Shown in pieces: positions 1 to 7,989 of a stretch of 64,000 bases of DNA. Under the pieces are notes generated by a model, which ran no database searches, had not been told where the DNA came from, and saw only the letters and a list, made by a program, of their open reading frames with translations. The DNA comes from Mesorhizobium tianshanense. Its GTDB lineage: Bacteria; Pseudomonadota; Alphaproteobacteria; Rhizobiales; Rhizobiaceae. The stretch spans positions 18,071-82,070 of the forward strand of contig NZ_VLKT01000038.1 in the NCBI RefSeq assembly GCF_007830515.1, in the 5' to 3' direction. Within the stretch, counting starts at the first letter, position 1; every line of letters starts with the position of its first letter. The translations under genes and the position numbers were made by a program.

Positions 1-390
1 GACGAGTTTATCGCCCGCGCCGAGCTAGATGCTCCTGCGGCTGAGCCCGATCCTGCGGAGATCGTCGCTCCAAGCCTGCCGAACCCACCGATACGCACGC
101 TTGATCCCGCCGCAAGCGGCATTACGACGGTGATTTGGTGCGCCGGCTTTCGAGGAGACTTCGGTTGGATGCGGCTTCCTGGAGTGCTCGACGCTGAGGG
201 ACAACCGTTGCAGGAGGACGGCGTCACGGTCCTACCCGGCATATATTTCGCCGGAGTGGACTTTGGCTCGACTCGCAAATCAGGAATAATATTGGCGATC
301 GCCGAAGAGGCTCCACGCCTCGCTGAACATATCATCGGACGTTCAACAGGTGCAGGTCGTGCGATGCCTGCCGTCAGATCATTGCCTTAA
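1..390 (+). CDS. Flavin-dependent oxidoreductase, C-terminal part (5' end outside window)
   Basis: The frame is open from the first base, so this is the last 129 residues of a longer protein. The stretch TTVIWCAGFRGDFGWMRLP followed by LPGIYFAGVDFGSTRKSG is typical of the C-terminal half of CzcO/YhhW-like FAD-dependent monooxygenases (once annotated as flavoproteins involved in K+ transport), where a second dinucleotide-binding strand closes the FAD site. The N-terminal GxGxxG motifs lie outside the window, so the substrate cannot be inferred. The gene ends just before the truncated 3' end of the convergent SRAP gene, a possible old recombination joint. Confidence 0.65.
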   Translation, partial: DEFIARAELDAPAAEPDPAEIVAPSLPNPPIRTLDPAASGITTVIWCAGFRGDFGWMRLPGVLDAEGQPLQEDGVTVLPGIYFAGVDFGSTRKSGIILAIAEEAPRLAEHIIGRSTGAGRAMPAVRSLP

Positions 391-428
391 CCTTGCCGTA
401 CCAGCTGCCAGGCAGACGCGGCGTACAT

Positions 429-986
429 CTAATCACGATCCATGCGTGATATCGCCTTCTCGTGGATAGGCGCGATAAGGGCGTTCGGCTTCGTGGTCAT
501 GAAGCCATAGACCTCATGATCGCCAGGGCCTTCCTTGACCTTGCGCACCCCATGCCAGCGTGTCCACAGGCCGGCGAAGAAGAATAGCGGCCGGTCCTCG
601 CCGAGCGCGAACCAATAGTTCCGCTGAATGCCGCCCGTTTCGGGGTCTTTGTCGCCGGCCGTTGGGCTGGGCTCGGCGAAACTCGTCACGGGGACAACAC
701 AGCGATGCTCGACGCCGACGTACTGCTGCCAGTGGCCATATTGAGGGTTGCGGATGTTCGTGGTGCCGGAGTCCGCATTACCCCTGACCCGCTCCAGCGG
801 AGTCGGCATGCCCCACCGCAGACTAGCCAGTTCGCGCGCACCGTCGGGCGCATTGCGCACCACCGGGGCGAATTGGTTGGGATAGATGTCGATCGAGGGC
901 TCCAGGTTGCCGACGACATCCCGCAAAGCGCGAGTCCACTGGCGGATGGCTTCCTGGCTGGTGGTGATGTTGTAGAGATTGCACAT
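429..986 (-). CDS. SRAP (YedK/HMCES-type) abasic-site crosslinking protein, C-terminally shortened
   Basis: The protein begins Met-Cys (MCNLYNITTSQEAIRQW). In the SRAP family Cys2 becomes the N-terminus and forms a covalent thiazolidine with abasic sites in single-stranded DNA, shielding them at forks. Other conserved positions are visible: the Asn of TTNIRNP (about residue 77), the Glu of SFAEP (about 105) and the His of APIHEKA (about 177). The protein is 185 aa where homologues are roughly 220-250. After HEKA the usual MPVIL segment is replaced by SRMDRD and a stop, so the C-terminus looks cut by a rearrangement. All catalytic residues remain. It is the third gene of an operon led from 1955 by a LexA-box promoter, which fits an SOS role. 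Confidence 0.85.
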   Translation of the reverse strand: MCNLYNITTSQEAIRQWTRALRDVVGNLEPSIDIYPNQFAPVVRNAPDGARELASLRWGMPTPLERVRGNADSGTTNIRNPQYGHWQQYVGVEHRCVVPVTSFAEPSPTAGDKDPETGGIQRNYWFALGEDRPLFFFAGLWTRWHGVRKVKEGPGDHEVYGFMTTKPNALIAPIHEKAISRMDRD

Positions 987-995
987 GCCGTTGCC

Positions 996-1367
996 TCAGT
1001 TGCGCAGGATCTCGGGGACGCTCAGCGGCCCGAGATCGAGAATTCTCTTGTACACGCCCGTCCGGCGCCAGACTCCACATGCGTTGCCATTTTCCCGATC
1101 GCGCTTGGGATCGAACATCACGCCTCCGAAGTGGTCAAGGAACACTTGTGCGGACGCCTCATCGGCGAAGCAGTAGAGCCGCCAGCTTTCATAGCTGTGG
1201 TCTGGCCATATCGCCTGTACTTGCCTTCTCATTGGGCTCAACCCACGCTCTTTGCAAAATTCGCGGATCAACGCGAAGCTGTGTCCGGTGCATAGGTCAT
1301 CAGGCAGCGCGACCTGGTGCGGCCATTCGCGATCGATCCTGGCAGGCGACGGGCCACGGCTGCGCAT
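996..1367 (-). CDS. Conserved hypothetical protein in the SRAP operon
   Basis: This 123-aa protein lies between the 194-aa gene (3-nt gap upstream) and the SRAP gene (9-nt gap downstream), so it is almost certainly cotranscribed with both. It is soluble and rich in aromatic residues, with a core such as WPHQVALPDDLCTG and IWPDHSYESWRLYCFAD and no membrane segment. I do not recognise a family. The SOS-type promoter upstream makes a role in DNA damage tolerance or a linked process possible, but that is inference from context only. Confidence 0.7.
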   Translation of the reverse strand: MRSRGPSPARIDREWPHQVALPDDLCTGHSFALIREFCKERGLSPMRRQVQAIWPDHSYESWRLYCFADEASAQVFLDHFGGVMFDPKRDRENGNACGVWRRTGVYKRILDLGPLSVPEILRN

Positions 1368-1370
1368 CGA

Positions 1371-1955
1371 TCAGCGCGAGGTTGGTTTCTCGGTCGCCTT
1401 CTCAAGCGCGTCGATGGCATCGAGCACAGCTTTCCGCTTCGGCTCGATTGGCTCGTCAGGGTAGAAGCCGGAGTGAGCAAACCTCGTATAAGCGACAGTC
1501 ACATCCGATACGAGATCCCGAGCATTTTCGAGTTCTTCAGCAACCCGGTACGCCAAAATTAAAAGTTTGTTGCTTGCGTGGCCGTGGCCATCTTTGGCTT
1601 CGACGATGGCACGAAGCTTTGCCAAAGCCGTGTCCCGATCCGCAAGCTGCGCCTCGGGGTCGATCAGCAACTCTAATTCAACCGCTACGGGCTTTTTGTC
1701 AGCTGGCCAGTCCGCGCAACACGCTCCAAGGGCCGCTTGGTGAGCATCACCCCAGACGGAGTTGGCTTCGAACACGGCGTCCGACGGTGTGCGGTCTTCA
1801 GGAAAGCCATCGATATCCCAGCCCTCAAGTTCAAATGCAGCGCCAGCGGCTTGCTCGGCCGTTAACCCAGCGCGATCAAGCACAGCCTTCGCAGCATCAA
1901 CGCCACGCTTCATTTCCTCCGCTGATGCTCCCCTGAGTTTCAAAAGCAGGTCCAT
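1371..1955 (-). CDS. Hypothetical protein, first gene of the LexA-box operon
   Basis: This 194-aa acidic, mostly alpha-helical protein has no signal peptide or membrane segment. The start is supported by a GGAGG Shine-Dalgarno sequence six bases upstream. The N-terminal half (residues 1-45, LRGASAEEMKRGVDAAKAVLDRAGLT) reads as a helical bundle. The rest contains LIDPEAQLADRDTALAKLRAI and ends in a charged helix. I do not recognise the family. It is the promoter-proximal gene of the operon with the 123-aa gene and SRAP, so it should be the most strongly induced if the LexA site is real. Confidence 0.7.
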   Translation of the reverse strand: MDLLLKLRGASAEEMKRGVDAAKAVLDRAGLTAEQAAGAAFELEGWDIDGFPEDRTPSDAVFEANSVWGDAHQAALGACCADWPADKKPVAVELELLIDPEAQLADRDTALAKLRAIVEAKDGHGHASNKLLILAYRVAEELENARDLVSDVTVAYTRFAHSGFYPDEPIEPKRKAVLDAIDALEKATEKPTSR

Positions 1956-1983
1956 GACTGCCTCCTGCGGCTATCTCGCCTCT

Positions 1984-2012
1984 AGTGAACAAAATGAGAA
2001 CAAATTTGTCAA
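1984..2012 (-). promoter_or_regulatory. Predicted SOS promoter with LexA box for the SRAP operon
   Basis: Read on the minus strand, a consensus -35 TTGACA (2012-2007) is followed by a 17-base spacer and a weak -10 TTCACT (1989-1984). The sequence GTTCTCATTTTGTTC (2001-1987) fills the spacer and touches the -10. This is an exact match to the GTTC-N7-GTTC operator bound by LexA in alphaproteobacteria. Position over the promoter fits repression, and the operon start codon lies about 30 bases downstream. Confidence 0.75.
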
Positions 2013-2024
2013 GACCGTCTTGAC
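2008..2024. promoter_or_regulatory. Perfect 17-bp palindrome overlapping the -35 of the SRAP operon
   Basis: GTCAAGAC-C-GTCTTGAC is an uninterrupted inverted repeat with 8-bp arms. It overlaps the -35 element of the minus-strand promoter and lies about 50 bp upstream of the divergent gene at 2073. It could be an operator for a second regulator or a divergent promoter element. No cognate regulator is evident. Confidence 0.4.
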
Positions 2025-2072
2025 TGGCGAGGAATATGTTCCTTATTCAGATGCATCTGAGCAGGAAGGGCT

Positions 2073-2282
2073 ATGGGAAAGCGCCGCAACGCGCCGGCCG
2101 GCGAAGCTATGTCTGAATTGGAACTGGTTGCCCAGCAGGCCATAGCTGCGGCAGGTGGCGATGCCGTGATTGCCCTGCTGAACGTGCTCGTTCGGAATGC
2201 CGAACTCGAGCGCGAGCTTGCCTTGTCGCGGGCAGCAGTCTCGAATGGCTTTTCTCGTGGCTGGCACAAGGCGCGACCCTAG
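2073..2282 (+). CDS. Small hypothetical protein
   Basis: This 69-aa, largely helical protein (SELELVAQQAIAAAGG, then RNAELERELALSRAAV) is preceded by a good AGGAAGGG ribosome site eight bases from the ATG. It lies divergently from the LexA-box operon, and its stop codon is two bases before the next start (2285), so the two are probably translated together. The family is not recognised. The second half looks like a short coiled coil. Confidence 0.55.
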   Translation: MGKRRNAPAGEAMSELELVAQQAIAAAGGDAVIALLNVLVRNAELERELALSRAAVSNGFSRGWHKARP

Positions 2283-2284
2283 CC

Positions 2285-2746
2285 ATGGCAAACACGGCGG
2301 AAGACAATTTCCGGATCGAGGTTTGGGACCGAGAGGAGAAGGCGCTTGTCGAGACGATTTGTCGGTCGCCGGACTCATTTATCAGCCAAGCGGCATGGCA
2401 AACCGCCATCCGGCGTCGACCGGGCATGCTCCTGATCCACTACAACAGCCGGCATGTAATGGAGAAGATCACCACGCCCGGCGAGCCGACAGTGCCGCCG
2501 CAGACCATAGTGGAGGGCAGCATACATGCCGGGTTGGACGTATCCCTAGGCGATCTCCGCGAATGGCACACGTTACGCGCCTGGTGCAGAAATTGCTCGC
2601 ACCATGCTGAGGTAAAGGCGCCGGCCCTCATCAGACGGTACGGCAAGGACGCGCTGTTCAGCACGGTCGAGAGGGCGCTGCTCTGTACGAGTTGCGACAG
2701 GGGCGGGCCGGTTCGGCTGGAGATTCACAAGCTGCCGAGGAATTGA
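2285..2746 (+). CDS. Hypothetical protein with C-terminal four-cysteine cluster
   Basis: This 153-aa protein has CRNCSHH near residue 105 and LLCTSC near residue 137, spaced like a zinc ribbon or treble clef. The N-terminal half has no known motif but carries conserved-looking segments (RRRPGMLLIHYNSRHVMEK). The family is not recognised. It could be a small nucleic-acid-binding protein. It is coupled to the 69-aa gene directly upstream. Confidence 0.6.
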   Translation: MANTAEDNFRIEVWDREEKALVETICRSPDSFISQAAWQTAIRRRPGMLLIHYNSRHVMEKITTPGEPTVPPQTIVEGSIHAGLDVSLGDLREWHTLRAWCRNCSHHAEVKAPALIRRYGKDALFSTVERALLCTSCDRGGPVRLEIHKLPRN

Positions 2747-2750
2747 AAGG

Positions 2751-2863
2751 ATGGGAAAGATGCAGGACCTCATCGATTTCCTACAAACCAACTCGGCCCT
2801 GGTGCTGCTAATCCAGTCGCCTTTGCTTCGTTTATCATTGCCTATTTAATTAGCTCGTCCTAA
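2751..2863 (+). pseudogene. Possible small membrane protein with a frameshift
   Basis: An ATG at 2751, or in frame at 2760, encodes MQDLIDFLQTNSALVLL. In the original frame the ORF stops at 2849. In a neighbouring frame it continues as NPVAFASFIIAYLISSS and stops at 2863, which would complete one hydrophobic helix. A single indel near 2808-2812 would join them. It follows the zinc-ribbon gene by five bases. Evidence is limited to the membrane-like sequence, so this is tentative. Confidence 0.3.
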
Positions 2864-3207
2864 AAAGGATCATTGGGGGATAGCTAAATGCCTACCCTAA
2901 CCGCCGCTGGACTTTGGACTCCGGTACCTACCTCGCTGCCGCATCCAGTCGGCTTAGGCATGTCGGCGATGCTCGGGCCAAAATTTACCGACGGAATACG
3001 ATTACCGTCAGGTTTGGCGCAGGTATCGTTGGGCGGGGGAACCTGTGCCCTCGGGCTCGTTACCGAGATCGTATTCTACATATTTGCCTGGCGAAACCCG
3101 AACCGCGTGCGCGAGAATTTGCCGACCGGACAGTCCGGATTACCGGCACCGTAAGCCGATGGCGCAGTAGTGCCTATCGGCCCGGGCCATTGCTCAGGAG
3201 GATCGTT
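2864..3207. other. Intergenic region without a convincing gene
   Basis: A 88-codon frame (2888-3154) is open here but has no clear ribosome site and no recognisable motif. The stretch probably contains the promoter of the TPR gene, whose ribosome site CAGGAGG lies at 3196-3202. Confidence 0.4.
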
Positions 3208-4827
3208 ATGCGACATTCTTTCGTAGCCATAAGCGGAACCTGTCTGGTCGCCCTTACTGCCGCCAACCTCGGGTCGGGGATTCCCGCCGCAGCCGACGAT
3301 GTCCATGCCACCGGCGACCGGCTAGGGACTGTCAACTTCTCCATCAGTTGCGATGCCGCCGCGCAAGAGGGCTTCACCCGCAGCATGGCGCTCTATCATT
3401 CCTTTGCCTGGTCCCAGGCGATGGAGGCATTCAAGGCCGTTTCCGATGCCGACCCGAACTGTGGCATGGCTCACTGGGGTCGTGCCATGGTAATGCTCGA
3501 TAATCCCTTCCTCTGGCCAGGAAGTCTGACGCCGGAGAAGCTCGGCGATATAGCCGTTGCCCTGGAGGATGCTCGCGAAGCCGGCTTGCACGATGCTCGC
3601 GAGGAAGCTTACGTCGCCGCGCTGGAGGCATTCGTGCGCGATCGCGACACGCTCGACCACCGGGCGCGGGTCCGCTTGTTTGAAGATGCAATGGGCGAAG
3701 TTGCCGCCGCTAACCCCGAAGACACAGAGGCTTCAATCCTCCACGCACTGATCACATCGGCCAACTTCGACCCGACCGACCAGACCTATTCCAATCAGAT
3801 GCGCGCGGCTAAGATCCTTGAGCCGCTTTTCGCCAAGCACCCCGACCACCCCGGTGTGGCTCACTACCTGATCCACACCTACGATTATCCGCCGCTTGCT
3901 GAACAAGGCCTGAAGGCCGCAAGCAGCTACGCGAAAATCGCGCCAGACGCTACGCATGCCCTGCATATGCCGTCGCACATCTTCACCCGCGTCGGTCAGT
4001 GGCAGGCTTCAATCGACTCGAACCGTGAGTCGGCGAAAGTGGACGGCGGCAAAAGTCTCAACACCCACCATGCCTACGACTACAAGGTCTACGCGCACCT
4101 GCAACTTGCTCAGGATGGCGCGGCTAAGGAGGCGATGAATGAAGCCTTCGCCGCCAACCAGGTCGATCATTTCGCCACAGCATTTGCCTACGCTGCGATG
4201 CCAGCCCGTGTCTCGCTTGAGCGGGGTGACTGGGCGGGTGCGAAGGACCTGGACCTCAAGCCCGCCGCCGGAGACTACCCGTGGGAGAAATACCCGCATG
4301 CCGAGGCGATCAACGCCTTCGCGCGGGGCGTCGGTGCGGCCCGCTCTGGCGACGCCGAGGCGGCGAGGGAGCAGCAGGCGCGGCTGGAGAAGCTGCGAGA
4401 CGCGACCGGCCCCGACTACTGGGTTGAGCAGGTCAATATTCAGGCCGACATCGTCGGTGCCCTCGCGCTATGCGCCGAGGACCCCGCCCAGGGTTGCATC
4501 GATGCCTTGAGCAAGGCCGCCGCGCGCGAGGATGCTACCCAGAAGCATGTGGTGACGCCGGGGCCGATCTTGCCTGCGCGCGAAATCTTGGCCGATATCC
4601 TGCTCGAGCAGGACCGCGCCGAAAAGGCGCTCATCGAGTACGAGGCCGTCCTTGGCAAAGAGCCGAACCGCTATCGCGCGCTGGCCGGGGCAATCGAGGC
4701 CGCCGTGAAGGCAAACAACATGGAGAAAGCCCGCTCGCACGCGAAGCATCTCATGGAGCAGGCTGCGGCAACTGACTCGGAGCGTTCCTCACTGGAGCTC
4801 GCCCGGCGCATCGTCTCCGCCCAATAG
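3208..4827 (+). CDS. Exported TPR-repeat protein
   Basis: The start at 3208 is chosen because CAGGAGG precedes it and the first 28 residues form a signal peptide (MRHSFVAISGTCLVALTAA, cleavage near PAAADD). The upstream in-frame extension to 2914 is not credible. The mature 510-residue protein has tetratricopeptide-like helices: YHSFAWSQAMEAFKAVSDADPNC at about 65-90, further repeats at about 190-330, and a last one at about 470-500 (ALIEYEAVLGKEPNRYRAL). Paired motifs HYLIHTYD and ALHMPSHIF mark a large family of periplasmic TPR proteins of unknown function. It stands alone on this strand. Confidence 0.75.
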   Translation: MRHSFVAISGTCLVALTAANLGSGIPAAADDVHATGDRLGTVNFSISCDAAAQEGFTRSMALYHSFAWSQAMEAFKAVSDADPNCGMAHWGRAMVMLDNPFLWPGSLTPEKLGDIAVALEDAREAGLHDAREEAYVAALEAFVRDRDTLDHRARVRLFEDAMGEVAAANPEDTEASILHALITSANFDPTDQTYSNQMRAAKILEPLFAKHPDHPGVAHYLIHTYDYPPLAEQGLKAASSYAKIAPDATHALHMPSHIFTRVGQWQASIDSNRESAKVDGGKSLNTHHAYDYKVYAHLQLAQDGAAKEAMNEAFAANQVDHFATAFAYAAMPARVSLERGDWAGAKDLDLKPAAGDYPWEKYPHAEAINAFARGVGAARSGDAEAAREQQARLEKLRDATGPDYWVEQVNIQADIVGALALCAEDPAQGCIDALSKAAAREDATQKHVVTPGPILPAREILADILLEQDRAEKALIEYEAVLGKEPNRYRALAGAIEAAVKANNMEKARSHAKHLMEQAAATDSERSSLELARRIVSAQ

Positions 4828-5176
4828 ACTGAGCCGACGGGCGGTACGAACTCGGCGCTAAACACTGCGGGCATGATCGCTTTGCACTGGCATGACAATT
4901 GTGCGGCTTGCGGCTGCGAGGCAATATCGGCAGCGCGATGATGGGGAAGGTTACGAGCCGTTCGGATGTCGCGGAAGGCCGAGGAAGGGCGCGGTTCCCA
5001 GCCTTTCGGCTTTGAGCGGTTGCCGGGCCCGCATAGCGACAATGAGGTCAAACATGCGGCCACAAAACTTGCAGCCTAAGTGACGTGGTTCTCCGCTCCA
5101 ATCACGCAGTGCCAAACAGCCCGATCGGTTCTCTGCCAGTTATTCCATGGTTGATCCAACGAGGAGACACGCAAAG
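4828..5176. other. Intergenic region, nothing recognised
   Basis: Short open frames on both strands lack ribosome sites and family motifs. The 3' end holds GAGGAGACACGCAAAG, the ribosome site of the DUF1330 pseudogene. Confidence 0.4.
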
Positions 5177-5490
5177 ATGACCAAAGGCTATTGGGTCGCG
5201 TTTGCCGACGTATCCGACCCCGAAGGCTATAAGGCTTACGTTGCCGAAAATGCGAAGGCGTTCGCAAACACGGTGCGCGTTTCCTAACGCGCGGTGGGCA
5301 GAGGGAAAGCGCAGAGGGTAGTCCCAGATCCCGTGTCGTCGTCATCGAGTTTCCGACTTATGACGCAGCGATTGAGTGCTATCGCTCGCCCGAATATGCG
5401 CAAGCAAAGGTCCTGCGCGAGGGCCAGGCGATTTTCGATTTGGCAATTGTCACCGGGTACGACGGGCCTCAGCCTGGAGAGACAGACTGA
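5177..5490 (+). pseudogene. DUF1330 family protein, single-base frameshift
   Basis: The first frame reads MTKGYWVAFADVSDP then YKAYVAENAKAFAN, the standard DUF1330 opening, and hits a stop at 5284. Shifting frame by one base near 5269-5271 restores GARFLTRGG, RSRVVVIEFPTYDAAIECYR and SPEYAQAK to the stop at 5488. Together they cover the whole domain of about 100 aa, so one base was lost in a codon for the Tyr before GARF. Otherwise the reading frame is intact, which suggests recent damage or a sequencing error. Confidence 0.8.
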
Positions 5491-5607
5491 CTGCCAACCG
5501 CACCTAAACGATAGAAGCGTCCTCGATCCGCGATTTCAACTCCTCAGCCGGCGGTGCCGGATCGAGCCAAGTACAACCATCCCGCTCTAACTCTCTTGGG
5601 GGTTCTC

Positions 5608-6081
5608 ATGGAAAATCACGAGCCGTTTCTGCGCGAGGCGATTGCGCTCTCGAAATCCGCGATGGCAAACGGCGACGAACCGTTTGGCTCGGTATTGGTA
5701 AGGGAGGACAAAGTCATCCTGCGCGCCGAAAACAGCGTCTTCACCGGCCACGATATGACGAACCACGCCGAGATGAACTTGGTTAAGCTGGCGGCACAGC
5801 ACTATGACCCTGCATTTCTCGCCGACTGCACGCTCTACACCAGCACTGAGCCGTGCGCGATGTGCTCCGGGGCGATTTACTGGTCGGGTATCGGGCGTAT
5901 GGTGTTTGCGTGCTCCGAAACGCGGCTTGGCGAGATCGCTGGGATCGGGTTGAATGTGCCGAGCCGAGCGGTGCTGCAAACCGGCGCGCGCGTTGTCATT
6001 GTGGTTGGGCCGACCAACCTCGAAGATGAAGCCGCCGAAGTACATCAGGAATTTTGGCCGAAGCATCTGGGCAAGGCTTAG
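5608..6081 (+). CDS. Nucleoside/guanine deaminase (cytidine deaminase-like fold)
   Basis: This 157-aa zinc deaminase has the catalytic pair HAEMN (residues about 53-57; His ligand, Glu proton shuttle) and PCAMCSGAIYW (about 83-93; two Cys ligands). The arrangement fits the TadA/GuaD group. DEPFGSVLV and the length suggest a free-base or nucleoside deaminase rather than tRNA adenosine deaminase, since TadA normally ends differently. The ATG at 5608 is the natural start (MENHEPFLREAIALS); the open frame upstream is not conserved in style. It probably works alone in purine salvage. Confidence 0.8.
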   Translation: MENHEPFLREAIALSKSAMANGDEPFGSVLVREDKVILRAENSVFTGHDMTNHAEMNLVKLAAQHYDPAFLADCTLYTSTEPCAMCSGAIYWSGIGRMVFACSETRLGEIAGIGLNVPSRAVLQTGARVVIVVGPTNLEDEAAEVHQEFWPKHLGKA

Positions 6082-6365
6082 GGCGTCGCTTGAGGAACGT
6101 GTGACTAAGCGTCACTTGCGGATATTGCACGTCCCAACCGCCGTCGAGCTTTACTGTCGCAACTCGCGCGCGTGCCAGTGGAGCAGATTCTCCGACATCA
6201 CAGCCTCCGTCGCCTTCGGTGGTAGCGAGTGTGTGACCGACAGTGAAATGGCGTCGATCCTCGCGATCCCAGAGGCGCACCGGGGCCGTCTGTGTGGCGG
6301 CTGTCGTGGTGCAGATCTTTGCTGTAAAGTATCCTGGTACGTGTGGGGGATCTGGGAGTGCAAAA

Positions 6366-7073
6366 ATGCAGTCGCTGGATTGGGCGTCCGCTGAACCGGA
6401 CACAGTACTAAACTTCTGGTTTCCGACTGACGGACATGAAACCGACTTTGACACGCATAGCGCTTTCTGGAAGTGGCGGATGCGTGGCGGGGCCGACGTT
6501 GCGATCCGCGAGCGCTACTCGAACCTGACGGAAGCTGCCGCAAAGGGTCAACTCGACCATTGGGTCGAAACGCCGCGTGGCCGGCTCGCTCTCGTCATTG
6601 CGCTTGATCAGTTTTCCCGTTCGGTCTGGCGCGGGACGCCGGCGGCTTTCGCACAGGACATCAAAGCTACGAGGCTGGTTCTCGATGGGCTTAAGAACGG
6701 ACATTACGACGCCCTGCCTCATGTCTGGGAAAAGGCGTTTTGCCTGATCGCCAATGCGCATTGCGAAGGACCGGATCACCTTGAGCGCATGGAGCGCAGC
6801 TTGTCGTTGGCAAAGGCGTTGGTTGAAACGGCACCCGAGCACCTTCGTGTGAGTTACCGCGTTGTAGAAGACCAAAACCGGCTGGCTCGCGACGTCGTCG
6901 CCAAGTTTGGGCGGCACCCCCACCGAAATGCTGTTCTGGGACGCGTCTCAACTCTCGCGGAAGAGGCCTACATCGCCGCCGGGGAGTTTCCGCACGAGCG
7001 TAAAATTCCGCCGACCAAGGAAGGAATTGAACAAATGCTCGCGAAGAGAGCGCCGGGCCAATTCCGTCGTTAA
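6366..7073 (+). CDS. DUF924 family protein
   Basis: The start at 6366 gives a 235-aa protein beginning MQSLDWASAEPDTVLNFWF, where VLNFWFP is the family opening. LALVIALDQFSRSVWRGTP (about 75-94) and the central helical repeats are the DUF924 signature, whose fold resembles TPR. The biochemical role of the family is unknown. The gene has its own strand segment between the deaminase and a recombinase fragment. Confidence 0.8.
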   Translation: MQSLDWASAEPDTVLNFWFPTDGHETDFDTHSAFWKWRMRGGADVAIRERYSNLTEAAAKGQLDHWVETPRGRLALVIALDQFSRSVWRGTPAAFAQDIKATRLVLDGLKNGHYDALPHVWEKAFCLIANAHCEGPDHLERMERSLSLAKALVETAPEHLRVSYRVVEDQNRLARDVVAKFGRHPHRNAVLGRVSTLAEEAYIAAGEFPHERKIPPTKEGIEQMLAKRAPGQFRR

Positions 7074-7079
7074 TCCCCT

Positions 7080-7266
7080 CTATAAAAGCCTGGCTGGTTG
7101 GCTTGAGCACGTTGCGGATATTGGAAACCTGCCACTGCCTACCGGGGGCTGTGCGGATGCCACGGTTGTTCAGCGTCGTTGCAATGGCCCTGAGGCTCGT
7201 TGAGCCGGAATTCGTATCGACCGGATCACTGGCAATACACTCGCCGCAAACTGGTTGGCTTTGCAT
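7080..7266 (-). pseudogene. Serine recombinase/resolvase fragment
   Basis: About 60 codons read SLRAIATTLNNRGIRTAPG then RQWQVSNIRNVLK, the region after the catalytic domain of serine recombinases that closes the helix-turn-helix linker. No catalytic serine domain is found upstream, and downstream the frame runs antisense into the DUF924 gene. It is a remnant of a resolvase or invertase from a lost mobile element. Confidence 0.7.
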
Positions 7267-7294
7267 AGGTCCGCTTGCCTGAGGCAGGGTCTTC

Positions 7295-7765
7295 TTAGGC
7301 CTTCACCCGCTTGGCTGGTGCCTTCTTGGTCGGCGCCTTCTTGTTTGTGGGCATTTTCGCACTCACCTTACGTCCCAACCCACTAGCTTTTGCCAGTTCT
7401 GACCGTTGTGCAGCGTAGCTTGGCGCCACCATAGGATAGTCCCGCGCCAACCCCCATTTGGCTCGATACTCGTCAGGCGTCATGCCAAGCAAGCCCAAGT
7501 GCCGTTTCATCGACTTGAACTTGCGCCCGTCTTCCAAGGAAATGATGTGGTCAGGAAATACAGATTTTTTCGGATTGACCGCCGGGGTCTGTGTTGGCTG
7601 CTCAACTACAGCTTGCTTGACTAAGCTAACAAGAGCCGAGTTCACCGAAGAAATCAGATCGGGCAGGCCTGCTACGGGTACTGCGTTATTTTGGACAAAC
7701 GCCGCGACAATATCCGCGGTCAATTCCATCAATTCCGCGTTCTGGCGATTGTTCTCTTCGGTCAT
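7295..7765 (-). CDS. Ros/MucR family regulator lacking zinc-finger cysteines
   Basis: This 156-aa protein has the MucR layout: N-terminal oligomerisation helix (LTADIVAAFVQNNAV, residues about 15-30), then the DNA-binding core GRKFKSMKRHL and TPDEYRAKWGL (about 83-110). Zinc-dependent relatives have CxxCG before the KFK motif. Here it is SLEDG, so no Cys2His2 site can form. Mesorhizobium Ml-type members are known to fold without zinc. A lysine/alanine-rich tail (APTKKAPAKRVKA) ends the protein, as in H-NS-like nucleoid regulators. It is single, with a good start at 7765. Confidence 0.85.
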   Translation of the reverse strand: MTEENNRQNAELMELTADIVAAFVQNNAVPVAGLPDLISSVNSALVSLVKQAVVEQPTQTPAVNPKKSVFPDHIISLEDGRKFKSMKRHLGLLGMTPDEYRAKWGLARDYPMVAPSYAAQRSELAKASGLGRKVSAKMPTNKKAPTKKAPAKRVKA

Positions 7766-7989
7766 TCATCAGCTCCTATTGCTATTCCGCCTTCGTATGG
7801 GGGAAAGTCGGATCGCGCAATAAGCAGGTCCACAGGACGAAATACTCGGGATCATCGGCCGGCCGCTGCGTAGGTCCCCCGGAAGCCAGCCTTCCGGGTT
7901 TTGTGCCTCTTTTGTCCGAAATCGGCGTGTAGGGTCGGATCGTTCCGACGCTCCTTCGCGTTGGGTGAACACCCACGGGAGGAACGACT

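Noticed and set aside
2888..3154. 88-codon frame before the TPR gene
   Set aside because: No ribosome site of quality and no family resemblance.
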